The notes beneath the pieces are model-generated. The model was not told the origin of the DNA. It ran no database searches and saw only the letters and a program-made list of their open reading frames with translations. A stretch of 64,000 nt of DNA from Anodontia alba (Eukaryota > Mollusca > Bivalvia > Lucinida > Lucinidae): assembly GCA_964016985.1 (NCBI GenBank), contig OZ024828.1, positions 33,080,924 through 33,144,923 of the forward strand. The letters run 5' to 3'. Position numbers and translations under genes: made by a program. Of this stretch, positions 46,010 to 56,504 are shown piece after piece; the first letter of the stretch is position 1; each line of letters opens with the position of its first letter.

Positions 46010-46830
46010 TTACCCTTAAATTCGCAAGTTACTTTCAAGTATTTTCGTGTCTTGATTTTTTTTTCTTCCGTTTCTTCATGTAACCAAATAACATCTAGAG
46101 AATCCTTTAGACAGGAGCTTCCAAATATGTGTGAGCAGATCATTGGGCGCCAACATCCAAGATGGCCGCCATAATTATGTATGTTAAAACCTTTAAACGA
46201 CTTATTTTCCAATTGCTGGGCCAATTGAGATAAAACTGCATGTAAATCACCATTGGGATACGAGTTTTCAATTATATGAAAAAATATTAGGGACAGGTGT
46301 CCAAGATTGCAGCCATGAACATACATGGTTAATCTTTAAACAACGTTCTCTGTGAATTTGTTATGTCGATTGTACTCAAATTGTATATGAATCATTCTTA
46401 GGAAAAGATTTTTCAAATGCGAAAAAAATTGGAAGCAACTGCCCAAGAAGGCTACCTTTATCAGATTTGGTAAAGCCTGTCCTTTAAACGATACCTTCTC
46501 CGAAACTACTAAGCCTATTGCCCTCAAACTGCATTTGGAGTATCCACGAGACAAGAGCTTTAAAAATAATGAAATTTATCAGGAACCTGCATCTAAGATG
46601 GCCGCCATGACTATATAAGCTTAAACGATTATCATCTTTTAGAATACTAAATCTGATGGCCACTTTTGTATGGGTTCAAAATATTGGAATATTAATATTC
46701 ATGACTGCCGAAGAGGCTAACCATTACGCCAATAAATCCGATGTAACTTTATATTGCAAAATTAAGGTACTTATCAATATTTACGATGCCGTTTTAAAAA
46801 TCCTTTGAGAGCTAATCGAACATACTCCCA
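46010..46830. repeat. Diverged ~145-bp satellite with AAGATGGCCGCCAT motif
   Basis: The motif recurs at 46159, 46303 (decayed), 46445 (decayed), 46595 and 46711 (decayed), spacing 144, 142, 150 and 116 bp. Between them TTTAAACGA and CTCAAACTGCATTTGG-like blocks also repeat. AAGATGGCCGCCAT matches the YY1 binding consensus. Confidence 0.8.
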
Positions 46831-46858
46831 TATGTAAAAACCCAAAGCTGTATTGAGA

Positions 46859-46883
46859 GACCGGCGCGATTGCCGCGCCGGTC
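46859..46883. repeat. Perfect 10-bp-arm GC hairpin
   Basis: GACCGGCGCG ATTGC CGCGCCGGTC, in AT-rich DNA. Confidence 0.9.
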
Positions 46884-47186
46884 AATAATGAGCGAATGTT
46901 TGTTGTTGTTTTTTAAATTGATGAAACTACCCTTGAAAAGTAACTAAACTATCCTTGAAAGTGGTCTGCTTTAACAAGTGCGCCATACGAAAATGAGTCA
47001 TCAAATCTGTATGCGTATCTTCGCGGTCTATAAGGTCTCCTGTTCTTCTTTGATATATTTTTTCAGAATAAATCTAGCAACAATTTTTGTACGGGCTCAA
47101 AATATCGAGATATTATTAGTCAAAATGAACAAATGTTTTTGAAATTGAGGAAATGTTCTAAACTACCTAAACTACTATTAAAAAGA

Positions 47187-47275
47187 GGTCTACTCTAAAA
47201 GGAAAGAATTTGTTCCGAAGGGGAACAATTTTTTTCCTTTATAAAGTAGACCCCTTTTTCAGGGGATTGGTATAC
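47187..47275. mobile_element. PAL2 hairpin MITE
   Basis: GGTCTACTCTAAAAGGAAAG mirrored by CTTTATAAAGTAGACCCC, apex around TTCCGAAGGGGAA. The clearest PAL2 hairpin in the window. Confidence 0.8.
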
Positions 47276-47531
47276 AGAAAAAAAAAAAAAACACAAAATT
47301 TACCTCCCTTGTCAACTATATTCCGTTCCCTACCTTTTCATGGCATACGTGTTTTGTCAGGAGCAAATAAATAATAGGTAAAGTTTTAGATTTTATTACT
47401 AAATACATGTATAGACCAAACAAAAATGTCAAAAAAACTACTAAAACAGATAAAAGAAGGAGAAAAAATGCTATGGCACATGGTTTCTTCTACGTTGTAC
47501 AAGACATATTATAGGCTATAACAAGAAGTTT

Positions 47532-47826
47532 ACCCTAACCTCTAATCACATTTATAGTAGACGACATTCTAAAAGTGATATTATTTTTCAGAGAAAATAA
47601 GACTTGATTTCTAATGTGAATCGTCTGCAAAGCAGACGCTTCACATTAAATGACAAGCCTTATTTTCTCTGAAAAAAAAATGAAAAGAAATATTTCAAGT
47701 GTCGTCTGAGGTGTGTTGCAAGCGAATCACATGAAATGTCAAGCCTCCTTTTCTCTGAAAAATTATAAAAAACCTTTTACATGTAAAGTGTCGTCTTCTG
47801 AAATTGTGATTAGTGCTTTAAGGGTT
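47532..47826. mobile_element. PAL3 foldback MITE
   Basis: Outer ACCCTAACCTCTAATCACA and GTGATTAGTGCTTTAAGGGT; inner AGACGACA/TGTCGTCT pairs; a central GCGTCTGCTTTGCAGACGATT-type hairpin with TTTTCAGAGAAAATAAG and CTTATTTTCTCTGAAAA arms. A second right-hand arm is repeated at 47710-47770. Confidence 0.75.
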
Positions 47827-47921
47827 GATATATAAGGAAATAATGAGCCTCGCTGTGGTAAAAGGGGTCATCGGGGCATATGCGATTAGTAAAGATCTAG
47901 GCCCAGGTCGACTTTTCATAT

Positions 47922-48201
47922 CATCAGGAAAACATACCTATATAATTTTGACCCCCTTAAACCCCACTTTTATATAGTAAAACTGGGGTTTACAGGGGTA
48001 TGCATTATTTTTCATATTTCTGCTAAAAACATAGATTGTGGGTACTCGTTAGAACCGCCTCGCCGAGGCGGTTCTAACGAGTGCCCACAATCTATGTTTT
48101 GAGCAGAAATATGAAAAATATCATTTTTTTTTCATCTGAAAATTTTAAAGTTTTTGGGGGTAAAATTTTCTATATATGTGAATAGGCGTGTTTTCGTAAT
48201 G
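47922..48201 (-). mobile_element. PAL1 MITE, copy 12
   Basis: Full length; core symmetrical apart from GAGTGCCCAC on the right arm. Left terminus CATCAGGAAAACATACC. Confidence 0.9.
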
Positions 48202-49166
48202 TAAAATATCACAATACAATTCCAAAAAAGATTTTTTTTTTACATTTAGCATAAACAATTTTGTGACATCAATCAAGGCCCATAGCTCTGTTAGAAATTG
48301 ACAAAAATGCCGTGTTACAATCCCAACCTAGAACGTTTCAGTATCAATGCTTTCAGGAACTTTGAAATTTAGCATGCCCGATTCCTTACTCAAGATATAC
48401 TAAGGGGCAAAAATAAGTATATAGGAAACTATTTTTTATGAGTTACATATATACATAAATTGTTGGTATAATAGTTAAGAACAATCATTTACGCATAATT
48501 TGCAACAATTTCCAGGAAATTCTATCAAAGAGCAAGGGAATGACATTTACGGAAACGAATAAGGGGTCTAAATCAACTTTTGCGTATGAGTAGTTTTACT
48601 TTAAAAGTGCATTTTGGACAAAGAAACTTTTGTTTTATGCATTTGTATTGCATTCAGTCGACAGAAGGATACAAATGCTGTAAGGACATGTTTCAACTTC
48701 AAATGCATAGCAGAGTACACTGTCAAATTTCTATACCAAGGACTTGACGTTTTTGACATTTTCTTTCCTCTTCTGACGGAATGCACTGAATTTCTATGGG
48801 ACATTAATTGACATTGTTCCGTTAAATAAACGGTTTTAGGAGATTTCATCTGTATGTGGTACAAGGTGGCTAAGCCAGGCAACACTTTTTCGAAACATTC
48901 AAGTGCAAACGACCAACGACACTTCAGATGCATTTCAACAATGATACATATGCAAAATGTGATGGAAATCAATCAATATTTCCTCAAAGATATTGAGCTG
49001 AAGGAATTTTGTGAAGTCATTCCAGATTCATAACTCATCCATATCAGTTCAAATACAAAGCTTTGTGGAAATCCATCGATTGCTCCTTCGTGGCCTATGC
49101 GGCAGGTGAACTTACAAACCATCATGTACATCGTGCAGTCTGATCGGACATCTCTGTCCATTATGT
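48202..49166 (-). other. Long minus-strand frame with one stop; not recognised
   Basis: On the minus strand one frame stays open from 49161 to 48601 except for a single stop at 48973-48975, about 187 codons. The residues give no recognisable domain; Cys, His and Met are frequent. It lies about 500 bp downstream of the GST stop, so its first part could overlap the GST 3' untranslated region. Whether it is a decayed gene or chance is open. Confidence 0.25.
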
Positions 49167-49403
49167 CATTACGAAAACACGCCTATTCAAATATATTGAA
49201 ACTTTTACAACCAAAAACGGAAAAATTTCAGATGAAAAATTCTGAAATTCTTCATTTTTCAGCTCGGCGGTTCTAACGAGTACCCACAATCTATGTTTTT
49301 GAGCAGAAATAAGAAAAATAATATATACCCCTGTAGCCCCAGTTTTATTATAGAAAATTGGGGTTTAAGGGGGTCAAATTTATAAAGGCGTGTTTTCGTG
49401 ATG
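49167..49403 (+). mobile_element. PAL1 MITE, copy 13 (left core arm deleted)
   Basis: A arm jumps from TTTTTCAGCTC straight into GGCGGTTCTAACGAGTACC, so the left half of the palindrome is gone. Termini CATTACG and CGTGATG are intact. It is the mirror-type deletion to copy 3. Confidence 0.9.
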
Positions 49404-49671
49404 TATCATTTTATCTTTAATGTTATTTTGAAAACCAGCAAAAGAACGAGAGACAGGATATTCAAACTGGTTTGGACCTTCGCTGTTCGAATATATTCCG
49501 AAGACCCATTTTTCTCATGACGCGGCTATTGTCTTTTCTTTCAGTATACTATGGATGCCTTAAACACGCTAGACTGTACAAAGTAATGGCTAACAAATGA
49601 TCACAATTGAGCATTTCCTGTCATCTGTGATGTGGCCGCCAACCTCTTGCCTTCTCTACATTGTAGCTGTT

Positions 49672-49830
49672 TTAAAATTTAGTCTGAGGTCTTCCTTCTA
49701 TGTATTTGGCTATTCTCGGTAGAGCCGCCACTGTCTTCCTATTCTCTTGTAGTTTCGGGTATTTGTCTAGTTCTTTGTGCACATCGAGGTGTTCCAAATA
49801 CACAAATAGAACCAAGTCAGCCAAGGTAGT
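49672..49830 (-). CDS. GST sigma class, terminal exon
   Basis: Acceptor TTTTTCTTCAG precedes 49830. The exon reads TTLADLVLFVYLEHL, then LDKYPKLQENRKTVAALPRI, AKYIEGRPQTKF and TAA (49672-49674). T-L-A-D is the conserved N-capping (S/T-x-x-D) and hydrophobic staple element of the GST C-terminal domain, and YPKL..N...V..LP.I..Y...RP is the standard GST carboxy end. Starts in phase 0, matching the end of the previous exon. It has 52 sense codons. Too short and without a Met, so it is missed by simple ORF calling. The 3' untranslated region would run toward PAL1 copy 13; no AATAAA is evident before that. Confidence 0.9.
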   Translation of the reverse strand, partial: TTLADLVLFVYLEHLDVHKELDKYPKLQENRKTVAALPRIAKYIEGRPQTKF

Positions 49831-50269
49831 CTGAAGAAAAAGATAAAGCCAAGGTATTAAGGGCCATCGCTGTTCGTGTAAAACAATATATACTAACCAA
49901 AGATAAGAAACATAACTTTCGTAAATTACAAAAGCAACGATGACTTATACCTTATGACGGTGCATGAAGCTAACCGCGGACATGCCAGTGGTGGGTAATT
50001 CATTAAACTAATGTAACGTCTTCCATCGGCAAGGTCCATCAAGTTTCCTCGCTTTCTGATTGGTAATGCATACAAAATATTTACAGAATACGTATAGAAA
50101 TTTTCGTCAAGTTACCTGCCTTAATAATTAGTAAATGAAATGCATGATTGAATTGTTTCAGAAAATCATTAAATTATAAAAATAATATAACGTAGATCTA
50201 ACTGCTTGGGACGCAAAAAAATAATTATTATTTCATCTTCATACAGATAAACTAGCTTAAACTTCGGCC

Positions 50270-52372
50270 AAAAAACACAAACGTTCCTTACTATGTGTCC
50301 ACAACAAGAACTTGGTAGTACCAAAACATATGAACGGATTTCTACTGACGAGAGATCTATTGCCAATACCCATTCTATCGATATTACTGCTAAGTTTGCA
50401 GTGAGTATTAAAGAAAAGCAAGACAGCCTTCCTACGTTATATTGATTACCGAAACTTCATAAACGACTTTATAAAGCACGTTTCATTGCTAATTCTAGTT
50501 CTTGTACGACTACTGTTTTGTCCAAACTGCTAACTTCATGACTTACTGCTGTTAAAAAACATTGGACTAGATACTATGATACTGTTTACGAAAGGGACGG
50601 AATTAACTATTTTTGGTCAATTAAAAATTCTAATGATGTTCTCAATAAATTTAAATCTAAAAGCTTTCAGGCTTCTAAATTGTCTACATATGATTTTTCT
50701 GCACTGTATACTACGTTACCTCATCATCTTATAAAAGATAAACTTATTGATTTAATTAACCGAACGTTTATTCGGGCGAATACCCAATATTTGGCTTGCA
50801 ACGTAGAATATGCTTTTTTTCACTTCTGATGTATATAATAATCACAATTTATGGTCGTGTCAAAATGTCTGTGATGCCCTTGTTTATCTTTTGGATAATA
50901 TTTTTATTAGATTTGGAACTAAACTTTATAGACAAACTATTGGTATTCCGATGGGAACTAATTGTGCTTCTCTTGTTGCAGATTTGTTTCTTTTTTGTTA
51001 TGAGAGAGATTTCATGAAGTCTCTCTCACGTGAAAATCAGGCTGACATTATTGAAGCTTTCAATTCAACTTCAAGATACTTTGACGATTTATTAAATATT
51101 GACAATATTGACTTTGACCAAATGGTGGACCGGATATACCCTACAGAACTCCAATTAAATAGAGCAAATTCTTCCGATACCGAGGCACCTTTTTTGGATT
51201 TGAATCTATGTATATCTAATGGTACAGTTTCCACCAAAATTTATGATAAACGGGACGATTTTGATTTTGATATAGTCAATTTCCCTTTTCTGGATGGCGT
51301 TGTCCCCCGGCGTACCTCATATGGGGTATACATATCTCAACTTATAAGATTCGCCAGAGCTTCTTCAAATCTTAATGACTTTAACTACCGTAATAAAACC
51401 CTTACTGCCAAACTTCTTAGGCAGGGCTATCGTTATTTTAAACTTCGTAAGGCGTTTTCGAAATTTCACCACAGACACAGTGCCTTGTTAGAAAAATATA
51501 GCGTCAGTCTGAAAACTCTTCTGCAACAAGGTATATCGGAACCCGAATTTTACGGTGACTTAGTGTACAGATTTAGAAAAATTGTAGGTAAATCTAACTC
51601 TTCGGAGCAATTCAGAAAACTTATTAACCGTTATAAAAGAATTGGCTATAGCCTGGATATTATGCGGCAGACTGCATGCCTAGTTGTCAACCCAATCATT
51701 GTTGATGGCTATGCTTCACTCTTTAATTGCACGACGGCGGTTCGGGCCTCAGACTCAATGACGGCCTCTTCGTAAAACTTTAACCAGTGGGTTGGGGCTT
51801 GACGATATGTCTTTGGTTAGGCCCGCCGTGGTTCAACTATTGGTTTTCATTTACTCTGGTATACAGTAGAATTAGCCATGAGTACTCGTCCTTGTTTATT
51901 ATAGTGATTAATTTGATTTTTATGTTTTCGCTTTGATGCATGGACTGAGTTGGGAGCCTTTATGCGAACCTAATTTTTATGTATTTATGTATTAAGAGTA
52001 GCATCGAGACCCAGGGTGAAGTTAGCTAGCTGTAAAAGTGCTTTAAACCCCTCGGTGGTTTGCTCTACCTCTACCGACCGTTCTAAGGCGGTGGTCCCGG
52101 TGTTAGTCTTACTCTTTGTTGCTTTGTGGTTTATTCTACGAGGCGATTTGTTGAATGTCTTTCCGTGTGTCATTTTGTTCTTGTGTTTTTCAGTCCTTTT
52201 AGTATTGCGATTACCTCGCTTGGGGAAGAGAGAACTAATCTTAGTGCTTTTTGTACGTTTGTTCGGTTTGTGCTTATTTAGATTTGTCGGTTTCCTCTTC
52301 CTCTTGGGGTCTGGGAAGGGCTGCGGTTTGTGATTGTGGCACTCCCTGGACTTTTCTCTTACTTTTTTTGAG
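50270..52372 (+). mobile_element. Penelope-like retroelement (copy S), most complete
   Basis: Plus-strand element inside GST intron 3, antisense to the gene. The RT begins near 50285 (KTYERISTDERSIANTHSID) and continues through KEKQDSLPTLY, a stop where Trp is expected (TGA 50443-50445), LPKLHK, a second TGA (50539-50541), YDFSALYTTLPHHLIKDKL and LACNVEYAFF. A +1 T in a 7-T run at 50814-50820 shifts the frame into the 321-codon segment. It ends CTTACTTTTTTT at about 52372. No GIY-YIG endonuclease follows the RT, which fits Penelope-like groups with an N-terminal (permuted) or absent endonuclease; the N-terminal part is missing here. Dead copy. Confidence 0.85.
50810..51775 (+). pseudogene. 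Penelope-like RT, C-terminal two thirds
   Basis: Motifs: GIPMGTNCASLVADLF (residues 45-60, RT motif B), RYFDD (89-93, the Y-x-DD active site), APFLDL (126-131), IYDKRDDFDFDIVNFPF (144-160) and YGVYISQLIRFARA (171-184, thumb). The motif-A Asp (YDFSALYTTL) lies upstream at about 50692 in another frame. The displayed Met is an artefact of the frameshift. The tail RQTACLVVNPIIVDG...FNC is found, with variation, at the start of most truncated copies in the window, showing they derive from one lineage. Confidence 0.88.
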
Positions 52373-52588
52373 ACGTCGTAAATATATAAAAGTTTTGGGT
52401 ATGAGACCTGTCTCATGAACCTTAATTTATAATCAGCTGAGTGGGTGAAGAGACCGCTTAGATCTGAGTATACACTACAACTTAATGTGTTCTCCTGTGC
52501 CTCTTATATGCTGAATCTACTTTTATTTAAGAAATACTTGTGACCCGATCAACGGAGCAATGGTTTTATAGAACAGTCAATTATGAGT

Positions 52589-52831
52589 CATCACGAAAAC
52601 ACGCCTATATAATTTTGACCACCTCACGAAAACACGCCTATATAATTTTGAGCCCCTTAAACCCCACTTTTATATAGTAGAACTGGGGATTACAGGGGTA
52701 TATATTATTTTTCTTATTTTGCTAAAAAACATGGATTATGTTTTGAGCATAAATATGAAAAATATCGGAATTTTTATCTGAAAAGTTTCCTTTTTTGATT
52801 GTAAAATTTTTAATATATTTGAATAGGCGCG
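52589..52831 (-). mobile_element. PAL1 MITE, copy 14 (terminus duplicated, core deleted)
   Basis: The first 34 bp are present twice in tandem (CACGAAAACACGCCTATATA at 52592 and about 52625). The core palindrome is reduced to ACATGGATTATGTTTTGAG. The right end stops at GAATAGGCGCG. Confidence 0.85.
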
Positions 52832-53226
52832 CACTGCAACTTAGTATAAATCACCTTTTATTTTGACCAAAGTCCTAAATTATCTCTTAAATATTATATC
52901 TGCCAATATTGCTTACGTCTTACTTCTTCAACAGTTAAATTGATTGTGATGACACGTCATCCCTTGTGGGTGATTTTATGTCGTCTCCCAAAGAAAGGGA
53001 GAAAAGAGATAGAAGAGATAGTAGAAGAGATAGTAGAAGTGATAAAAGAGAGGAACTGGGAATAAAGAGGACCAGGAATGAAAGTTAAGAAACAGAAGAA
53101 ATAAAAACATCCCCCCTCTACCCTTACCTGCTACAAGGATAGCAGGCCTTGCCCAACTGTAAGCCAATATTAGTTGGACGCCCAGGTGGCGAGAGATACT
53201 TCAACAGTCAAGCGCAGGTTGAGTGC
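52832..53226. other. No gene seen; purine-rich tract
   Basis: 52985-53105 is a purine-rich stretch (AAGAGATAGAAGAGATAGTA repeats). No coding signal. Confidence 0.35.
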
Positions 53227-53368
53227 TAGTAGTAGTAGTCAGATTTTTATAATGTAGCCGGGCAAATGAGCCACGTAGGGGCTACGCCAACTGAGTGTTT
53301 AGTAGTAGTAGTTTAGATTTTTAATACTACCAGGCAACTAAGTCACATAGAGGCAGCGCCAGAAAATC
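53227..53368 (+). repeat. Two tandem ~75-bp CTACCAGGCAACT elements
   Basis: AGTAGTAGTAGTCAGATTTT...GCTACGCC followed by AGTAGTAGTAGTTTAGATTT...GCAGCGCC. A third copy stands at 45713-45775. Confidence 0.8.
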
Positions 53369-53594
53369 TGGATTAGTTTTACCCTGACCTTGGCTTGAAA
53401 CGGTGTCCATGCATAATTCATGCACAGCTCACCCCGCCTGATCGGACGATATGCATAAAGGTCAAGGTCTGTAAGTTACATTTTAGAACGTACGGTCAAA
53501 AGAAAAGGGCTTCAAAACGTGTGTATTACCAATACAAAATGTAATCTCACACTTGCCCAAGTCGTGCCACTCGGCCCTGAAAAGGGCCAGGGAG

Positions 53595-54344
53595 TTATAC
53601 AGAGGGTCCGGCTGCAGTCTGCTTGGCGATGTATCTTTCTCCGGTCTCTCCCTTGCCCACACTAGCATTGCTCAGGTCGTCGTACCAGAGAATTCTGTTG
53701 GACACTGCTTTCCCTCGCTTGAACCGACCCTCAATGTCTGCATAGTTGGCCTCATGGAAGTACTTTGACATTGGCCCCTTGAAGAAGTAGTACTTCGCAT
53801 CATTGAGGAATCGGGAAAAGTAGGCTGGAAGATCCACGTTGAATTCCTCTCCTTCTCTTTGCTGTCGATAGGCCCGGATTATAATATACTGTGGTCCGTC
53901 GGAGAGCTTGTCTGTGACCACTTCATCGAGGTCGTACTTCTCGTGAAGCGGCCACTCTGGTCGACCTGGAGCGGAGATAATCTTCTCATGGGCTGTCTTC
54001 TCTGGAGCCTTGACTGACTGCCGCTCTGGAGACTTAGTTCTCTGCATCTTGGGTGGCGGTGGTGTAGGAGTCTTCCTCCTCTGCTGTGGAGTAGCAACCA
54101 TCGGCCGTTCTTTCTTCGCTGGTGTGACCTTCTTCGGAGACAAAGACAGCTTCTTTCTTGTCTTCTTCGACACTACTTCCTCCCACTCCCCTTCCGGCGA
54201 GTGTTCAGTCGTAGTGTCAATGGTCTGTGGAGATTTGGCTTCAGAGTAGGTAGTAGAAGACGGTGTAGAACACATCGCCTCATCCAACTCCTCCCTCTTG
54301 TTGGGCGTGGGCGCCGCCATCTTGTCCGCCATCTTTGTTGTCAC
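53595..54344 (-). CDS. Unrecognised 249-residue protein with its own promoter
   Basis: The longest non-transposon frame in the window, on the same strand as GST and within its last intron. It starts MTTKMADKMAAPTPNKREEL; the second ATG (GACAAGATGGCGG) has a good start context. Residues 50-125 are low-complexity and charged (EGEWEEVVSKKTRKK, then P/K/R-rich with TPTPPPPK). Residues 128-245 look globular: PEWPLHEKYDLDEVV, GPQYIIIRAYRQQ, FNVDLPAYFSRFL, AKYYFFKGPMSKYFHEANY, NRILWYDD. I do not recognise a family. Base composition is much GC-richer than the surroundings. After the TAA another frame stays open (NSLALFRAEWHDLGKCEITF), so a frameshift or splice may extend it. It may be a retroelement ORF1, a domesticated transposon protein, or a host gene nested in the intron. 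Confidence 0.55.
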   Translation of the reverse strand: MTTKMADKMAAPTPNKREELDEAMCSTPSSTTYSEAKSPQTIDTTTEHSPEGEWEEVVSKKTRKKLSLSPKKVTPAKKERPMVATPQQRRKTPTPPPPKMQRTKSPERQSVKAPEKTAHEKIISAPGRPEWPLHEKYDLDEVVTDKLSDGPQYIIIRAYRQQREGEEFNVDLPAYFSRFLNDAKYYFFKGPMSKYFHEANYADIEGRFKRGKAVSNRILWYDDLSNASVGKGETGERYIAKQTAAGPSV

Positions 54345-54506
54345 ACCATCAGCAAGTCGTTTCTTCTTACTTGTCGGTTGGTTAGTTTGCCTCTGTGTAT
54401 TACTTGGGGGAAGCTGCCAAGTTATTTCTAACTTGACAATACGCTACCCCTCCGTCAGCCGCCAGATAGGCCGACCAACAATTGGAAGATTGTTGATCGC
54501 TAACGC

Positions 54507-54536
54507 TCATACCATCGGAACTTCTATAGTTTCCAT
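54507..54536 (-). other. Upstream ORF in the 5' leader
   Basis: ATG at 54536 opens a 9-codon frame, METIEVPMV, ending in TGA, 163 bases before the 249-codon ORF in the predicted leader. It could dampen translation of the main frame; this is inference. Confidence 0.35.
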
Positions 54537-54559
54537 ACTGCTCGTCGCAAGTTGTGTTG

Positions 54560-54596
54560 AGACTGAGTGTTTCCACCAGGGCAGCTCTTATATACT
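54560..54596 (-). promoter_or_regulatory. TATA box plus initiator, 30-bp spacing
   Basis: Minus strand has AGTATATAAGAGC (TATATAA at 54594-54588) and TCAGTCT (54566-54560). Taking the A of TCA (54564) as +1 puts the first T of TATATAA exactly 30 bases upstream, the canonical RNA polymerase II geometry. TCAGT is a strong initiator. Predicted leader to the ATG at 54344 is 220 bases. Confidence 0.7.
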
Positions 54597-54599
54597 ACT

Positions 54600-55678
54600 T
54601 GGCGCGTGCTCTGATCGCTGCGACCGCTTTCCGAGTATTAGTAGGTACGAATCTTTTGGTCGCTTAATAAGCGAAGATTTCCTCATTTTATCAAAGTCCC
54701 GCTCATTTTGCATGTTTATCCTTAGTCCTTTGAAAAAAAAAGTATTAAATAAACAAAAATTACGACTTACTAGGTTTGTGCATTATTCTAAAAGATAAAA
54801 CGAAGCTTCTGGGCAGATCGACGCTGTAGAGCGCTTCAATGATTGAACAAGTATTAGCTTTTCAAATAAAACTGCCAATAATCGTGCCTGGTTTATCACA
54901 CTGAGAAAGCTGGAGCTACCATTCTTGTTCGGGACAAACCGCCTGGATAAAATAAGCCAATCTGTCGAGTTCCATGAATCTATTAAATACGGTTCCAGAC
55001 CTGTGGACCGAGAGCCGTAGACTGGCCACGAATTTTCACTAACTGGCAACGCAAAGACGGACACGGCAAAACTCATACAACAAGTCATTCTGGTTGGCGA
55101 TACATCGTAACGATAAAACACATCCTTCCGTTAAGTTTCATGAAGCAATCCCCTGCACTTCAGCAATCACTGTCCAGAATTTACAAACAAACTCGGGACG
55201 GATAATCTGGGGGATTATTCTCAGTACTCGCCCTAGTCGACCGGCCAACCTTCTGCAGATCGACTTCCAACGAGCCATGCAATGTAGATAGTGGAATCAC
55301 TTATTGGACGTCCAGCAAATAATGGTGATTTCATAGACAGGCCAAGCTGCATCCATCCATCAAGCAGACAGCCCCCTCCTAAAACACAGTTGTGTATTAT
55401 TATATTACATGAACACACATACGCGCGCGCGCACACGCGCGCGCGGATGAAACAGAGAGACAGACAGACAGGGAGGCAGGCAGATAGACAAACAGAATTG
55501 CCAAGTCTTACAACTGAGTTGTCCTGTCTTATCGATGTCTGTGAATTTTAAATGGGAAATGAATCTATTAATATCTTCAAGCATTTTTAAAGCTTACTGG
55601 GGAGCTCCTAGGGCAAGAAAACTCCTTTTCTGGACTTTGCAATCAATATTATAACCATAACGCTACCAATATACTTAC
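54600..55678. other. Intronic; unrecognised minus frame and CG repeat
   Basis: A 112-codon minus frame at 54783-55121 (EPYLIDSWNSTDWLILSRRF) shows no known domain. 55421-55446 is an alternating CG/CA tract (ACGCGCGCGCGCACACGCGC), a potential Z-DNA former, followed by ACAGACAGACAGG. No GST exon is apparent here. Confidence 0.35.
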
Positions 55679-55786
55679 TGATGTTCCTACAGCAAACCCT
55701 CCTTTACCAGACTCTCCAACCAATTTTTCCAGTATATCCAAATACATAGGAATTTTTTCCTTCCTGAATTGGTCTTTTAACTCACC
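55679..55786 (-). CDS. GST sigma class, penultimate exon
   Basis: Acceptor GGCAATTTTCAG precedes 55786; donor TCA|GTAAGTAT follows 55679, a perfect U1 match. The 36 codons read GELKDQFRKEKIPMYLDILE then KLVGESGKGGFAVGTS, the GST segment leading to the conserved VG(D/T)S turn. Phase 0 at both ends, 108 nt. In many GSTs the residue after VG is Asp; Thr here is a mild departure. The exon is minus-strand, between a PAL1 copy (56.2 kb) and the nested 249-codon ORF. Confidence 0.92.
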
Positions 55787-56225
55787 CTGAAAATTGCCGA
55801 AGCTATATGTAAGAAGCTTACGAAAGGAAAAACAGTGTATGCGATATACTAGTCTAATCAAAGAATATATGGATGGTGAAAGTTTATAGGCAACATTTAA
55901 AAATAACTTTAATGGGAGCATATTCTGTCGTTAAAGAGTACATTTAGATCCTTCACAGAAGAAAGACAAAAACAATTTAACAAGGTTGCCTTCTGAAAGT
56001 GTATCAGTAACCCTAGAAAAATAAGTCAAAATTTTCAAGCCCTTCCGTTACGATTATTATTTCTTTAACCCTACAGACCACGCAGCTAGAACATGTCTGC
56101 AGAAATGTTTGCATTCAGAGGAATTTGGTACTTGCAACAGTACTCACTTTCAAGTAAGTGATTGTTGTTGCGCTGTGGTTGAGTGACACGTCAACCCGTG
56201 CGGTTACTTTGCGTCATCTTCGAGA

Positions 56226-56504
56226 CATTACGAACACACGCCTATTCAAATATATTGAAAATTTCACCACCAAAATTGCAAATTTTCAGATAAAACAAAT
56301 CCTGATATTTTTCACATTTCTGCTCAAAACATAGATTGTGGGTACTCGTTAGAACCGCCTCAGCGAGGCGGTTCTAAAGAGTACCCACAATCTATGTTTT
56401 GAGCAGAAATGAGAAAATAATGTACACCCCTCTAAACCCCAGTTTTACTATATAAAAATGGGGTTTAAGGGGGTCAAAGTTATATAGGTGTGTTTTTAGT
56501 GATG
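56226..56504 (+). mobile_element. PAL1 MITE, copy 15
   Basis: Full length in GST intron 2; core symmetrical with apex CGCCTCAGCGAGGCG and one arm change (CTAAAGAGTA). Left terminus CATTACGAACACACG. Confidence 0.9.

Noticed and set aside
50443..50541. In-frame TGA codons in the Penelope RT as selenocysteine
   Set aside because: Some Penelope-like elements encode selenocysteine, but in the endonuclease part. These TGAs replace ordinary RT residues and the copy also has a frameshift, so decay is the simpler reading.
55421..55446. CpG island or promoter at the CG/CA tract
   Set aside because: Only a short alternating purine-pyrimidine tract with simple-repeat flanks.
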